A stretch of 64,000 nucleotides of DNA from Kazachstania africana CBS 2517 (GCF_000304475.1 NC_018940.1:434001-498000); one strand, 5' to 3'. Shown: positions 48,194 through 59,505, counted from the stretch's first letter. Notes: generated from the letters alone by a model not told the origin. Numbers and translations: made by a program.

Positions 48194-49525
48194 TCATAAC
48201 TCGCCGTGCTTTTTATGGGTTTTCAAGTGTTGCGAAAGGTTATCACTTCTACTAAATTTCTTGTCACAAATAGTACAAGCGAACGGCCTTTCGGTAGAAT
48301 GCACGGATCTGATATGTCTCTTTAAATGTTCACTTCTTCTAAATGCTTTGTAACAGGTGTCACATTTGAAAGGTTTTTCATTTTCATCTATTGGGTCAAT
48401 GGATTTTTTCCTTCTATGCTCATTTAATTGAAACGTGTTGGTAGATTTTCTCCTTGTCTTTTTAATTTGTTGTGGTGATTGCAAGGGTTGTTGCTTCAGT
48501 ATATTTGTATTATTTGATAAGGACATTGGTATTGATTTTTTCAAAGAGAACATATTATTACTATTTGAATCTGGGTTTTCCATCCCGGTAGTGGCAATCT
48601 TAGCCATTGTTGAGGCTTTGCTCGAGAGTAGCATGGAAGGCCTTATGAAATTTTGGTTTGGGGATGGCGCTGTATTGCTATTAGTGGAAGGAATAGTGGT
48701 ATGAGTGGAGCTTGAAATTGTAGTTGTCGGGAAGTTTAAACTGCTGTTATTGTTTGAATCCTCATCATCCGAAAGAATGACATTTTCCCATGTGACGTTT
48801 TTATGGAAGAATTCAGAGTTTCCTAGTGCAGGCAAAGAGGCACGATTTTTTCTAATGCTATAATTTCTTTCCTGTCTTGGAGACTGTGGAGGTACTATGG
48901 CATCGGATTGATTAGTGGAGAAAGGATTTGTGAAATCTATGTTATATTCACTAAGAACTTTTGTTAATTCATTATCTATCTTGAATGCACTTTTTTCTAT
49001 CTTTTCATTTTCTATTGTAAATTTATCTTTTTCATTTAAGTTCCAAAAATCCACTGAATTGGAAATTGAGTTTCTTGCATATGATGATGCCGTTGGTAAT
49101 CTATTGCTATTTGATATTATTTCACTAGCTCTTCTATAATTTGGATCGAAAATTTCATTGTCTGTCAATAAATTATCTATTAATGAAGATGTATGTCTCT
49201 TGTAATTTGCAGTATCATCCAGAAAAAGACTAGGATCAATAATAGTTGGATTTATAAACTCAGTAGAATTATTATCTAAAGTCTTTGGTGATTCTAATCC
49301 GAATAAAAAGTCGTTTAACGTTGTTGGGCTTGTAAGAGAGTCATAGTTTAAATTTTCTGTAGGAAGCAATTGATTTTTCGCTCTTGAGTTACTGTCAGTG
49401 GAATCCTGAAACAACTCAAAACTGTTACTTGTTGTAGTTGCTGGAGTAGATATGGCTCTTTCATTTGGAGAATCATTGGTTGAAAGAGGAAATTGTAAAG
49501 TGTTATTTTCTTCCGTAGTCGTCAT
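48194..49525 (-). CDS. MSN2: Stress-response C2H2 transcription factor, Msn2/Msn4 family
   Basis: Activator binding stress-response elements (AGGGG), held in the cytoplasm by PKA phosphorylation. It is 443 residues, much shorter than S. cerevisiae Msn2 (704) or Msn4 (630). The two C2H2 fingers at about 386-437 are nearly identical to the family ([13 protein letters not shown] first finger; [20 protein letters not shown]). Just before them are PKA-type sites RRKST and RRKKS in the nuclear-localisation region, and RKNRAS further up. The N-terminus is Ser/Thr/Asn-rich with an acidic-hydrophobic patch [11 protein letters not shown] that could be the activation motif. Position after MIH1 favours MSN2 (YMR037C). 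Confidence 0.9.
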   Translation of the reverse strand: MTTTEENNTLQFPLSTNDSPNERAISTPATTTSNSFELFQDSTDSNSRAKNQLLPTENLNYDSLTSPTTLNDFLFGLESPKTLDNNSTEFINPTIIDPSLFLDDTANYKRHTSSLIDNLLTDNEIFDPNYRRASEIISNSNRLPTASSYARNSISNSVDFWNLNEKDKFTIENEKIEKSAFKIDNELTKVLSEYNIDFTNPFSTNQSDAIVPPQSPRQERNYSIRKNRASLPALGNSEFFHKNVTWENVILSDDEDSNNNSSLNFPTTTISSSTHTTIPSTNSNTAPSPNQNFIRPSMLLSSKASTMAKIATTGMENPDSNSNNMFSLKKSIPMSLSNNTNILKQQPLQSPQQIKKTRRKSTNTFQLNEHRRKKSIDPIDENEKPFKCDTCYKAFRRSEHLKRHIRSVHSTERPFACTICDKKFSRSDNLSQHLKTHKKHGEL

Positions 49526-50446
49526 GATATAATAATAATAGTAGTAGTATTATTACTACAGTAATGTATCACTCTCGTTGTATGTTTAATTAAGTTCCTT
49601 GTTGTTTGAATATTTTATTTTATTTTTTGAAAAAGCAAGTACAATGGAATTATTTATACTGTCTTGTAGCTAGGTTTTCTTTCCAACAAAAAAAATGACG
49701 TTTTCTCGAGGTAACTCTGCTTTATTTTATTTGTTTTCCAATAAAACCGCTTATTTTAGTTGAAGAACGTCTGATATTATGTGTACACACCGGTATTAAA
49801 GTTGTTGAATTGTTGGTACCCATAATATATAAGAAAATTGTATATATCTCTCTATAATCAGACAATCTGCAGAAACAAAAAGGAAGCACGGTTCGATTTT
49901 CGCAAGACCAGCTGAGTGAGAATTTATTTTCATTTGACTCTCACGCATTCCCAATCGGGAAATTTGTACGGCAACGACCCCCCGCATGTGGAAACTCTTC
50001 CTGAATACGGAAGTTTAACGCCGAGTTCAGCTATAATTTCTCGGATTGGGCAAATAAAAGAAAAGCAGAAGCGAGAAATGTCCGATGCGGTGGCTGGGTT
50101 GTCCGAGCACGCAGCTTTTTTTACGTCAGTCGGTTGTTTCGTGCACGTGACCTATCTGGATTGCGAGACAAAACCATTTGCATGTTTGAGAGCAGTTTGT
50201 CATGATAGCCAGAATGGACCACTTACCACTGTATAGTAAGCAGTGCAGACGTGGATGTTCCGTCCGTGTGTGCTCGTATGCGTTATCAGTGTTTTCCCGC
50301 GGAAAATTGTGCGTAGCAACGGCCAGCGAGGCCGTACACTGGGTTACCTATAAGTATAGAATATTCGTATATTTCCTGGCCCAAGCCTTTACGTTGTCGT
50401 TTGGAAATATGATTGTTATTATAGTTTATAATATGCGTATATACAA
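49526..50446. other. MSN2 promoter / SUB1 3' region
   Basis: About 920 bp without a supported gene. It has one Cbf1-type site, GTCACGTG on the minus strand (50144-50151). CCS1, which S. cerevisiae has here, is absent. Confidence 0.55.
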
Positions 50447-51103
50447 TCACTCTTCTTCACTACTCTCATCCAGCAATTTGTTCATTTCTTCTTCAAAACT
50501 CTTGGATTCTTCATCGTCACTGGATTCCATATCCTTCTGTGTGATTTCCTCTTCTTGTACCGCAACAGGCTCTGATTCTGTTTTAACTTCCTGTTTTCTG
50601 GCTCCTGGAATAACTAAGGTGGCATTCGCTTCTCTCTTCGCATTTGCTGCATTTTCTTCATGCGGCAATAGCGTTGGAGGTGCAATCTTTTGCTTCTTAG
50701 TTCTTCCATCGTCATTGTCTCCCTCTAATTCGTGACTCTCTGTGTCTTCTTCTCCATCAGATTGTATTCTCACTGTCTTGGTCCTTGGTCTTTTCGAACC
50801 AAACCTCCTCAATGCTTCATCAATATTTAACCTATGTTTTAATAATTCATCATATAAATCCTCCGTCAATGAAATCCCTTTCTTACCAGGCTTCATTTCC
50901 CCAGTAGATTGATCCATATAGTATTCTCTAATATCGATCAAATTTATATTTCTAAATTGTCTAACTGTAACTCTCTTATTCTTACCAAGATCAAAAATTA
51001 CATCAGAGGATGGTAACCCATGGGGACTAAGTGAACTTGCTTCATTTCCACCTTCATAATTGCCTCCCCTCTTTCTGTTCTTGTATCGATTGTAATATGA
51101 CAT
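50447..51103 (-). CDS. SUB1: Sub1, PC4-type transcriptional coactivator
   Basis: Single-stranded-DNA-binding coactivator of RNA polymerase II and III, also in 3'-end choice and stress response. It is 218 residues (S. cerevisiae 292). The PC4 domain lies at about 34-101 (DVIFDLGKNKRVTVRQFRNI, then REYYMDQSTGEMKPGKKGIS). The C-terminal half is acidic and Ser-rich. Position matches YMR039C. Confidence 0.94.
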   Translation of the reverse strand: MSYYNRYKNRKRGGNYEGGNEASSLSPHGLPSSDVIFDLGKNKRVTVRQFRNINLIDIREYYMDQSTGEMKPGKKGISLTEDLYDELLKHRLNIDEALRRFGSKRPRTKTVRIQSDGEEDTESHELEGDNDDGRTKKQKIAPPTLLPHEENAANAKREANATLVIPGARKQEVKTESEPVAVQEEEITQKDMESSDDEESKSFEEEMNKLLDESSEEE

Positions 51104-51298
51104 TGATTTCTCTTATTATACTGCGATTGTTCACCTCATTTATATGGATCAAAATCAACTTAATTTTAAATTTTTCTCTTTTAAACTTTTTTTTCTTTCT
51201 CTCGTTCTCACCTTTTAATTTATATACTATATGCAACGATTTAGCGATGTAAGAGTGAGAAGAAAAAACGTTGGATCTCGAGATAATATTTATTTCAT

Positions 51299-52288
51299 TT
51301 ATATATCTGTAAATTCTGGATGGGCTATACCAGAATCCCACGTCTCGTTAAAATGATCTTGTAATATCTCTTGCTGAATATGTCTCACTATTCTTTCATC
51401 CTCGTTGTTCAACTCATCGCCTTTGATGAGTAGCATATTTTCTAATATACGTTCTAATTCCTCCACTTTACTCACTCCAATTACAGTGGGACCCTTATTG
51501 ATCCAGTTCGTAAATGCATACCGAATGGCGAGATCTGACAATCTTATACCTTCTTGATCACGACAATATTCCACCACTTTCTCAATCGCTTGGCGTAATT
51601 CAGACGAGCATGGATGGAATGATCTAGTTTCTTCTTCTCTCAACAGCGACATGCTTAGTATTGAAGCATTGGAAATCATCCGGATTCCACAATCATTTTT
51701 AAACCGATGATAATACATATCCAACGTATTATTTTGTAAATTCATATTACAATATGATAATACACAATCTAGTGGTCCGATATCTCTTGATTCCTTACAA
51801 TATTTCGACACTTCGTAAAGAAATTTGACGGGATATCCAGAAATTCCAACCCTCTTGATAAATCCTTCTTTTTTCAAAATCATCAACTCTTTAATAGCAC
51901 CTGTAATATCGTTTAAAGTTTGGAATTCAACATCATGGAGGTAAACCAAATCAAGATACTTTTCAGTCTCATCTGGACACCATCCCAGTAATCGTTCAAT
52001 CGATCTTTTGACACTAAATCGGATATGTTCGGGACTATAATTAAACTCATTCTCTGTAATTCTTCCAGCTTTAGTGCATATCTGAAATGTACTTCTTCTA
52101 GGTTTAATCTTAGCAAGAGCTTCTCCAACTAATATTTCACTTGGTCCATAATATGGGGACGTATCAATTACATTAATCCCATCACCAAAAGCTTTCTTCA
52201 TGATTTCTACCACGGGTAAACTCTCCGGTACATCATTATACTGTGTATTGAACGTTGCACATCCTAATATTATCTTGCAATCTTCCAT
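51299..52288 (-). CDS. ARA2: NAD-dependent D-arabinose dehydrogenase Ara2
   Basis: Aldo-keto reductase that oxidises D-arabinose to the lactone in erythroascorbate synthesis. It is 329 residues (S. cerevisiae 335). The aldo-keto reductase tetrad is visible: D42, Y47 (VIDTSPYYGPSE), K73 (CTKAGR) and H118 (LVYLHDVEF). The C-terminal cofactor region includes PTVIGVSKVEEL. Position after SUB1 matches YMR041C. It is the last gene of the chromosome XIII-like block. Confidence 0.95.
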   Translation of the reverse strand: MEDCKIILGCATFNTQYNDVPESLPVVEIMKKAFGDGINVIDTSPYYGPSEILVGEALAKIKPRRSTFQICTKAGRITENEFNYSPEHIRFSVKRSIERLLGWCPDETEKYLDLVYLHDVEFQTLNDITGAIKELMILKKEGFIKRVGISGYPVKFLYEVSKYCKESRDIGPLDCVLSYCNMNLQNNTLDMYYHRFKNDCGIRMISNASILSMSLLREEETRSFHPCSSELRQAIEKVVEYCRDQEGIRLSDLAIRYAFTNWINKGPTVIGVSKVEELERILENMLLIKGDELNNEDERIVRHIQQEILQDHFNETWDSGIAHPEFTDI

Positions 52289-54120
52289 TTTGATTTCCTA
52301 TGCGTATTCTATTTCTCTATAGCCTTCACGTTTAAGTTTATATACTATTCCAAATTCTTCTTATATGGGTTAAATGTGTCTCTCCCCCTGGGTTCATCTT
52401 AAATCGAGAAAAGAAATGGTTATATAGTATTGTGTTTGTGTCAATTTACCACATTCTAACTCTCACAAGTATTGATTCAAGGGATGGCTATATCATATAT
52501 TTATAAATAATTCTAGGCATCATTGGGAGAGCAGACCTAGATATATTACAATGTGCGGAAAATAGACGCTATAAAGTCAAACGTCAGCTGATACAAGTTG
52601 AGTCAAAGCCATAAGTTGTCACACTACGATAAATGATTTTAATATCCGATTTCCAATAACGATGATACATTCTTCACCCTTTTAATGGATATTCATGACA
52701 GTCGCGGCGTCTTGCGTCGCGGTGTTTCTCCAAGAATACCGTTTATTCGTGCCGGTCATCATAATGACTTTCAATCGCATAAAGGAGATGACTTGCATTG
52801 CTCCCGTGCCGGAAGTATGGTTTGGCTCTGAGAATGGGATAGACTCGTTGTTTGTATTTCTTCTGAATGATGCCATTTGATGTAGGGCTTTCGAGAAGAG
52901 TGAGAAGCGCAACATGGTACGTCTGAACAACTTGTCTAATGTAAATTCCCTTCGAAGTGCATTTCTAGAAGTAATATTGTTTTAGAATTTGTTAGCACTG
53001 GGCTTGCTTCAGTGTCTGCCATTTTCTTATGCTTATAAAAAGTGTTATATATATCAGCCTGATAACATAAAGTTTTTAATCGGCCATCCAGAGCATTGTA
53101 ATGGCTTCTCTAAGAGACTTGTTCACATAAATGGGAAGACAAAAGATATAGTGGCTTTATGAAAACAATACGGTAATTTCTATGTTACTAAATGGTATAT
53201 ATTGTAGGTATAACTGTAAGAAAGGCCCATATAAGGGTTCAGATGCTATCAATACCCACATTTACGATGCAATATTACTTCAAAAGCTACATAAGAATAT
53301 GGCGAATAAAACATGTCAAATCACAAAACAATCTCTAATACTGAAAGACAGTGCATGGAAAATTATGAAGGCACGGGCAGATCATCAATGTTGCCTTATT
53401 GTTGAGATTGTGCTTACTATTACATATAAGTTCATAAGATATTGGTTGATTTCGACATTTATTGTGCAGCCAATGACCCAGATCCCCAGCTTGAAAAATA
53501 ACGGATTCTACTCATGTGAATTTACACTTTTAAGTTCATTTCAGTGGAGTACTTCTCAATACTGCCGAGCCCAATTGTTCATGATTATTAGAGAAGTTTC
53601 TTCAACTCTGCAACTGAAACATTCAGTTTCCAATTTAGCAACAAACGATCTTGTTAAATATTACCGTACTTTAGATTAAAGACCCTTGGTCTTAGATTGC
53701 CAGATAAAGTTCTCCTACCTACGTAACAACTTTGGCAGGTACTCACATACTGTTGATCAAACTTTCATAATATTATGGAAAACTGTAACTAATAGATCAT
53801 TTGCAAATGATCTTATTTTGACTAGAATATATTGCTAATTGTCTTCTCAAATTGTCCGATAGTTCGTATCCAGTGTCTTAACAACGAATTAGTTACTTGT
53901 ACAGTTCTGCGAGATATGTAACGAAAAAAACGTATATTATATGTTAGTACCAGCAATAGTAAATTTTTAAATTAGGGTACCTTTATTTTACATCTATATG
54001 TAGCAATTATGGTATGTTATGTTTCTCATAATTTGGGAAGCTGTTGCATTGTGGCCGTTGGAATTCAGAACTGCAAGACTTCGCTGGCTTTATTTTTATT
54101 AAATTAATAGTAGAATTAGC
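52289..54120. other. Gene-poor junction between two syntenic blocks
   Basis: About 1.8 kb without a supported gene between ARA2 and tRNA-Gln. The longest open frame (53182-53679, 165 codons, plus strand) shows no domain and odd composition. A direct repeat GTCGCGG/GTCGCGG at about 52700-52722 is visible. No long terminal repeat could be shown. The ARG80-MCM1 genes that follow ARA2 in S. cerevisiae are missing. Confidence 0.6.
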
Positions 54121-54192
54121 GGTTCTATAGTGTAGTGGTCATCACTGTCGGTTTTGATCCGACCAACCCCGGTTCGAATCCGGGTAGGACCT
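54121..54192 (+). tRNA. tRNA-Gln (anticodon TTG)
   Basis: 72 bases from GGTTCTATAGTGTAGTGG to GGGTAGGACCT. The anticodon loop TTTTGAT gives TTG, decoding CAA. The B box GGTTCGAATCC is perfect. The acceptor stem GGTTCTA/TAGGACC has one T-G pair. It closely matches S. cerevisiae tRNA-Gln(UUG). A T-rich terminator follows at 54193-54210. No intron. Confidence 0.97.
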
Positions 54193-54401
54193 CTTTTGTA
54201 TTTTTTTTACTTAATTTTTCTTTTTTTCAAATTAAAAATAAAAAATTCTTAATTTGTAAGCTGCAGCAATTGCGAGTGAAATTGTAAAATAGCGCATCCA
54301 CAGCTTAAAGTATAAGTACTGTAAGAATAAACATTACTCAAGTTAATTATCATTGAATTTCATTTGTGAATATTGTTATAAGCATAGATCAGGCAAAAAA
54401 A

Positions 54402-55112
54402 ATGGCAGTTATCGAAGTTGAAAGTCAAGACGAATTCACACTATTGACGACCAAAGAGTCTGGTGAGCATTTAATAACACTTTACTTCCACACAAGTTGG
54501 GCGGAACCATGTAGGCAAATGAATGAAATATATAAAGCTGTCAGTGAGGAGCCTTCAAATAAAGATATAGTTTTCCTTTCCATTGATGCCGACTCAAATG
54601 CAGAAATTTCTGAGTTATTTGATGTCAATGCTGTTCCATATTTTGTGTTAATTCAAAATGGTAGTATCTTAAAAGAGCAATCTGGTGCTGATCCTAAAGA
54701 TTTTATCAACACCTTAGAAGAGTGTAAGAAATTTATTTCGAATCAGCAAGCTAAAGATGAGGACGGTTTAGAAGAGGAAGATGAGGAGGCAGAGACCGAA
54801 GAAGAAATAGCTGACAGATTGTCAAAACTTGTCAAGGCTGCGCCAGTCATGCTATTCATGAAAGGTAACCCATCAGAACCAAAATGTGGGTTTTCTAGAC
54901 AGATTGTAGGTATATTAAGAGAACATCAAGTTAGATTTGGATTTTTCGATATTTTGAAGGATGACGCTATTAGACAAAGTATGAAGAAATTTTCCGATTG
55001 GCCTACTTTCCCTCAGCTATATATAAATGGTGAATTCCAAGGTGGTTTGGATATCATTAAAGAATCGTTGGAGGAAGATCCTGAATTTTTCCAACATGCG
55101 CTTCAAGCGTAG
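54402..55112 (+). CDS. GRX3: Monothiol glutaredoxin Grx3/Grx4
   Basis: Cytosolic and nuclear glutaredoxin that binds a bridging Fe-S cluster and signals iron status to Aft1. I take the Met at 54402 (A-rich context, aligned to the homologous MPVIEI); an in-frame Met at 54366 would add 12 residues. This gives 236 residues. The thioredoxin-like domain has WAEPC at 33-37, lacking the first Cys of thioredoxins as usual for this family. An acidic linker (about 119-136) leads to the glutaredoxin domain with CGFS (C162) and the glutathione/cluster sites [19 protein letters not shown]. Next to MSH6, as GRX3 (YDR098C); GRX4 is the alternative. Confidence 0.93.
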   Translation: MAVIEVESQDEFTLLTTKESGEHLITLYFHTSWAEPCRQMNEIYKAVSEEPSNKDIVFLSIDADSNAEISELFDVNAVPYFVLIQNGSILKEQSGADPKDFINTLEECKKFISNQQAKDEDGLEEEDEEAETEEEIADRLSKLVKAAPVMLFMKGNPSEPKCGFSRQIVGILREHQVRFGFFDILKDDAIRQSMKKFSDWPTFPQLYINGEFQGGLDIIKESLEEDPEFFQHALQA

Positions 55113-55884
55113 ATCCATTAAGATATTTTTGTATTGCATATATCTTAGACACTATCTATTAAAGCTTTGATATAATTGTATAACTAGGAAAATGAAATGC
55201 CCTTTTTCTGTGTTGCCTTGATTAATCATTTTTGTTTCCCTTCGTAATTCATTATTTGAACGAATTTAGCTTAGAAACGAATGACCTCTAAGTACTAAAC
55301 TATAAAATATCTTCAAACCTCAGACGACATAAGATATTTCTTTTTTACGATATGGCTGTTTTGCTAATCGCTGAAGTTCTTGTAATTTATATAAGATTGA
55401 GGGAGCACATATCGATCAAATCAGAAATGCAGGTAAACGGCTTCCAATTCAAAAATAAAACGTCCAATCTTTTCAACATAGGAATCTTGCTATGCTATAT
55501 ATATTTCTATATACGTTGTCTGATGGTTTGTTAAAGCATTTTGAATGGGCAATTCTTCTAAATCTCGTAGAGGTATTATCAAATAAGCTAATCGATTGTT
55601 CTCTTTAAGCCTGTCGGTCTTTTTTCCGATGAGATGCTAAAATGAGTGAACGCGTCATATGAAATAGAAACGCGTCAATTAGAAAGAATGCAATTTTGAT
55701 TGTAAATATTTTTCTTCTTACTATTTTATACATTATCACTATTGATAAATTTCGACAGCCTTTGTTCTGCATAGTTCTAATACTTCCGCATCTCAAGACA
55801 TTAGGGGCTTGCGTTTAGTAGAGGCTGAAGATACATTTTACATTCATTTACTGCCCAGGTAACTTGAATAACCCTTTTTTAATC
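55113..55884. other. GRX3-MSH6 intergenic region
   Basis: No gene seen. Holds the MSH6 promoter with two MCB boxes at 55650-55675. Confidence 0.55.
55650..55675. promoter_or_regulatory. Twin MCB boxes of MSH6
   Basis: Two copies of AACGCGTCA, with ACGCGT at 55650-55655 and 55670-55675, exactly 20 bp apart and about 210-235 bp before the start codon. ACGCGT is the MBF (Mbp1-Swi6) site; MSH6 is expressed at G1/S in S. cerevisiae. Confidence 0.75.
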
Positions 55885-58800
55885 ATGGCCCCATCAACTC
55901 CAAAAACTTCAAGAATCTTGAAGGCTAAAGACGGCAACACTTCATCACAGAAGAAGATGAAACAGTCAAGCTTATTGTCCTTCTTTTCCAAACAGGGTAC
56001 AACCGCTGCTACTCCAACCAAGAAAGCAGTATCAAAAATCAAAGGTGAAAAAGCATCCTCCCAACCGATTCAGTCTCAATCACCTAGTGTACTTTCAAAT
56101 ACTACTGCAGTATCAGATAGTAAAAATACTTCTGACACATCTTTTGTTAGTAACGACAAAAATCCTGTTCCTGACATTAATACTTTAAATGCACGTAAAA
56201 ACTCCATCCATGGAAACACAGACTCCAGTATAGGCGATATTTCTACATCCACTGTCGGCAATACCTCAAAACGAAATAAGAGAAATGTCAGTTATGCTGA
56301 AGACAGTGATGATGACGATGAACTGCTAAACGATCTGTCTTTTCGTAAAAGCAAAAGAGCTAAAAGATTGCAAGATGACGAGGATGATGAAGACGAATAT
56401 ATTCCAAATAAGGACGAGAAAAATGAGGCGGACGATGATTTCATTAACGATGATTTAGACAGTGATGATGACTTGATGCAATTTGCAGCAACAAGCGAAA
56501 GAAAACCAAAATTAAAAACATTTACACCCCCACCTGCAAAGAAAAAATACTCACCGCCAAAGCCTCAAATAAAATCAAAACAAAATAAATTTACAAAACA
56601 AAATGAGGAGAGGTATCAATGGTTAGTTAATGAAACGGATGCGCAAGGCCGTCCACCAACTGATCCAGAATATGACCCAAGAACTTTGCACATTCCCTCT
56701 TCAGCATGGAACAAGTTCACGCCATTTGAAAGACAATATTGGGAAATAAAGTCTAAAATGTGGGATTGTGTTGTCTTCTTTAAGAAGGGTAAGTTCTTTG
56801 AATTATATGAGAAGGATGCGTTATTGGGTAACTCCTTATTTGATCTTAAATTAGCAGGTAATGGTAGAGCTAATATGCAGCTAGCGGGTATCCCAGAAAT
56901 GTCCTTTGAATATTGGGCTTCTCAGTTTATTCAACATGGTTACAAAGTCGCGAAAGTTGACCAAAGGGAATCTATGCTAGCCAAAGAAATGAGAGAAGGA
57001 TCTAAAGGTATTGTTAAAAGAGAACTGGAATGCGTACTCACATCCGGTACTTTAACCGATGGAGATATGCTGCACTCCGATCTGGCGACTTATTGTCTTG
57101 CAGTTAGAGAAGAATCTGGCGATTTTTATAATTCTTTTGATGACTCTACTGTTAATCATCCTGATAAGATATTCGGTATTTCATTTATTGATACTGCTAC
57201 CGGTGAATTACAAATGTTGGAATTTGAAGATGATAATGAATGCTCAAAATTAGATACCATTATGTCACAGATAAGACCCAAAGAGATTATCATCGAAAAG
57301 AATAACTTGAGCAACTTAGCAAATAAAATTGTAAAGTTTAATTCAGCTGCAAATGCAATTTTCAACAATGTAAAGCCAGATACTGAATTTTATAACTTTG
57401 ATAGAACTTATGATGAGCTTATTTCAGATAACGCAAAATATTTCGAGGATTATTCAAAATGGCCCAAAATTTTAAAAGAATATTACGAAGCAAAAAGGCG
57501 TGCTGGATTTAGTGCCTTTGGTGGTTTACTCTACTATTTAAAGTGGCTAAAATTGGATGGAAGCCTGATCTCTATGGGGAATATTAAGGAATATAACCCA
57601 ATAAAATCTCAAAACTCATTAATCTTAGACGGTGTAACTTTGCAAAACCTTGAAATCTTTGGGAACTCTTGTGATGGTACAGAAAAGGGCACCCTATTTA
57701 AATTATTGAATAGAGCCATTACACCAATGGGTAAGAGAATGATGAGGACGTGGTTAATGCATCCCTTGCTACAAAAGAATGACATTGAAAAAAGATTGGA
57801 TAGTGTTGATATTTTGATGTCTGATGCAGAATTAAGAGATAAGTTAGAAGTTGCCTTTTCCAAACTGCCTGACCTGGAAAGAATGTTGGCAAGAATACAT
57901 TCCAGTACAATCAAGGTAAAAGATTTTGTCAAAGTTATTCAAGGCTTTGAAGATATATGTGATTTACTCAAGACAATATCCAAAACTGAATTAGAGGGAG
58001 CTTTAAAGCAATACATCAGTCAGGTTCCATCTTCTTTATATGATGATGTGGAAAATTGGACAAATGTCTTCGATAGATATAAAGCATCAGAAGAAGGCAT
58101 TATAATACCACATAGGGGGATTGAAGCAGATTTTGATAAGTCATTGGATGATATAAAGGAATTAGAAAATGAATTAGATATCATATTGAATGAATACAGA
58201 AAAAAATTCAAATGCTCCAGTATCAATTATAAAGATTCTGGTAAAGAAATATATACAATCGAAGTTCCTACTATGATAGTGAAATCAATTCCATCTAATT
58301 GGATTCAAATGGGTGCAAACAAATCTACAAAGAGATACTATTCAGATGAAGTTAAGATTTTAGCAAGAGCAATGGCAGAGGCTCGCGAGTCGCATAAGAT
58401 CTTGGAAGAGGATCTTAAAAACAGGTTATGTAAGAAATTTGACAAAGGCTTTAACACTAGTTGGATGCCAACCATTCATGCAATTGCAAGTGTAGACTGT
58501 TTAATAGCCTTAACCAGGACTTCAGAATGTTTAGGCTCACCATCATGCAGACCAGAATTTGTGGACGAACTTGATGCAAAGACGGGAGATAAATTGAATG
58601 GTTTTTTGAAATTTAAATCATTAAGACATCCTTTTTTCAATATGGGTTCCACCACTGTAAAAGAATTTATTCCAAATGATATAGAATTAGGTAAGGACGT
58701 TGCTCAATTTGGGTTACTAACAGGTGCTAATGCAGCAGGTAAATCTACAGTTCTAAGAATGACATGTGTTGCGGTAATAATGGCACAAATGGGCTGCTAT

Positions 58801-59505
58801 CTTCCTTGTGAAAGTGCAATTTTAACACCAGTTGACAGGATTATGACACGTCTAGGTGCTAATGATAATATTATGCAGGGAAAATCTACATTCTATGTTG
58901 AACTAGCTGAGACAAAGAAGATTTTAGATATGGCTACAAATAGATCATTATTGGTATTGGACGAATTAGGTAGAGGTGGTTCATCTAGTGATGGGTTTGC
59001 CATTGCTGAGAGTGTACTACATCATGTAGCCACACATGTACAAAGCTTAGGCTTTTTCGCTACACATTATGGTACTTTAGGATCTAGTTTTAAAGAGCAT
59101 CCACAAGTAAGACCTTTGAGAATGAGTATTATTGTTGATGAAGAGACAAGAAACGTTACATTTTTGTATAAGTTAGAGGATGGAGAGAGTGAAGGGTCAT
59201 TTGGTATGCATGTTGCCTCAATGTGTGGGATTCCTAAATCTATTGTTGACAATGCGCAAGTTGCTGCTGACAATTTAGAACATACTTCAAGGTTAGTGAA
59301 GGAGAGAGAGTTGGCGACGAGTGGCATTGATGGTGAATTCAATAGTATACCACTTGGGTTACAGAGTGACATTGTTAGATTAGTTTATGGTGATGGGTTG
59401 ACTAATGGTAAGAAAGGTTGTGGTGAAGGCGTACTTGTTTATGATTCAAATGTCAGACGTAATGTATTGAAAAATATTTTCCAAATTATTGAAGGATTAC
59501 AGTAG
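55885..59505 (+). CDS. MSH6: DNA mismatch repair protein Msh6
   Basis: MutS homologue that with Msh2 forms MutS-alpha, recognising base mismatches and short loops. I start at 55885 (MAPSTPKTSR), as in S. cerevisiae; an in-frame Met at 55864 would add 7 residues. It has 1206 residues (S. cerevisiae 1242). A PCNA-binding box QSSLLSFF is at 27-34. An acidic disordered region (about 130-200) follows, then the mismatch-recognition domain with the conserved Phe-x-Glu (KKGKFFELYE, about 300). The ATPase has Walker A TGANAAGKST (about 945), then LDELGRGGSSSDG and the helix-turn-helix end. Complete. Confidence 0.97.
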   Translation: MAPSTPKTSRILKAKDGNTSSQKKMKQSSLLSFFSKQGTTAATPTKKAVSKIKGEKASSQPIQSQSPSVLSNTTAVSDSKNTSDTSFVSNDKNPVPDINTLNARKNSIHGNTDSSIGDISTSTVGNTSKRNKRNVSYAEDSDDDDELLNDLSFRKSKRAKRLQDDEDDEDEYIPNKDEKNEADDDFINDDLDSDDDLMQFAATSERKPKLKTFTPPPAKKKYSPPKPQIKSKQNKFTKQNEERYQWLVNETDAQGRPPTDPEYDPRTLHIPSSAWNKFTPFERQYWEIKSKMWDCVVFFKKGKFFELYEKDALLGNSLFDLKLAGNGRANMQLAGIPEMSFEYWASQFIQHGYKVAKVDQRESMLAKEMREGSKGIVKRELECVLTSGTLTDGDMLHSDLATYCLAVREESGDFYNSFDDSTVNHPDKIFGISFIDTATGELQMLEFEDDNECSKLDTIMSQIRPKEIIIEKNNLSNLANKIVKFNSAANAIFNNVKPDTEFYNFDRTYDELISDNAKYFEDYSKWPKILKEYYEAKRRAGFSAFGGLLYYLKWLKLDGSLISMGNIKEYNPIKSQNSLILDGVTLQNLEIFGNSCDGTEKGTLFKLLNRAITPMGKRMMRTWLMHPLLQKNDIEKRLDSVDILMSDAELRDKLEVAFSKLPDLERMLARIHSSTIKVKDFVKVIQGFEDICDLLKTISKTELEGALKQYISQVPSSLYDDVENWTNVFDRYKASEEGIIIPHRGIEADFDKSLDDIKELENELDIILNEYRKKFKCSSINYKDSGKEIYTIEVPTMIVKSIPSNWIQMGANKSTKRYYSDEVKILARAMAEARESHKILEEDLKNRLCKKFDKGFNTSWMPTIHAIASVDCLIALTRTSECLGSPSCRPEFVDELDAKTGDKLNGFLKFKSLRHPFFNMGSTTVKEFIPNDIELGKDVAQFGLLTGANAAGKSTVLRMTCVAVIMAQMGCYLPCESAILTPVDRIMTRLGANDNIMQGKSTFYVELAETKKILDMATNRSLLVLDELGRGGSSSDGFAIAESVLHHVATHVQSLGFFATHYGTLGSSFKEHPQVRPLRMSIIVDEETRNVTFLYKLEDGESEGSFGMHVASMCGIPKSIVDNAQVAADNLEHTSRLVKERELATSGIDGEFNSIPLGLQSDIVRLVYGDGLTNGKKGCGEGVLVYDSNVRRNVLKNIFQIIEGLQ

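Noticed and set aside
50144..50151. CDEI-like element as part of a centromere
   Set aside because: GTCACGTG is present but there is no 80-160 bp AT-rich stretch followed by a TTTCCGAA-type CDEIII on either side. Read as a Cbf1 site only.
52960..53100. Possible solo LTR near tRNA-Gln (TGTTATA...GATAACA pattern)
   Set aside because: The inverted ends are only about 25 bp apart and no target duplication or LTR body is visible.
53182..53679. 165-codon open frame in the ARA2/tRNA-Gln gap
   Set aside because: No recognisable domain, composition unlike neighbouring proteins, no synteny support. Could be a relic but I cannot show it.
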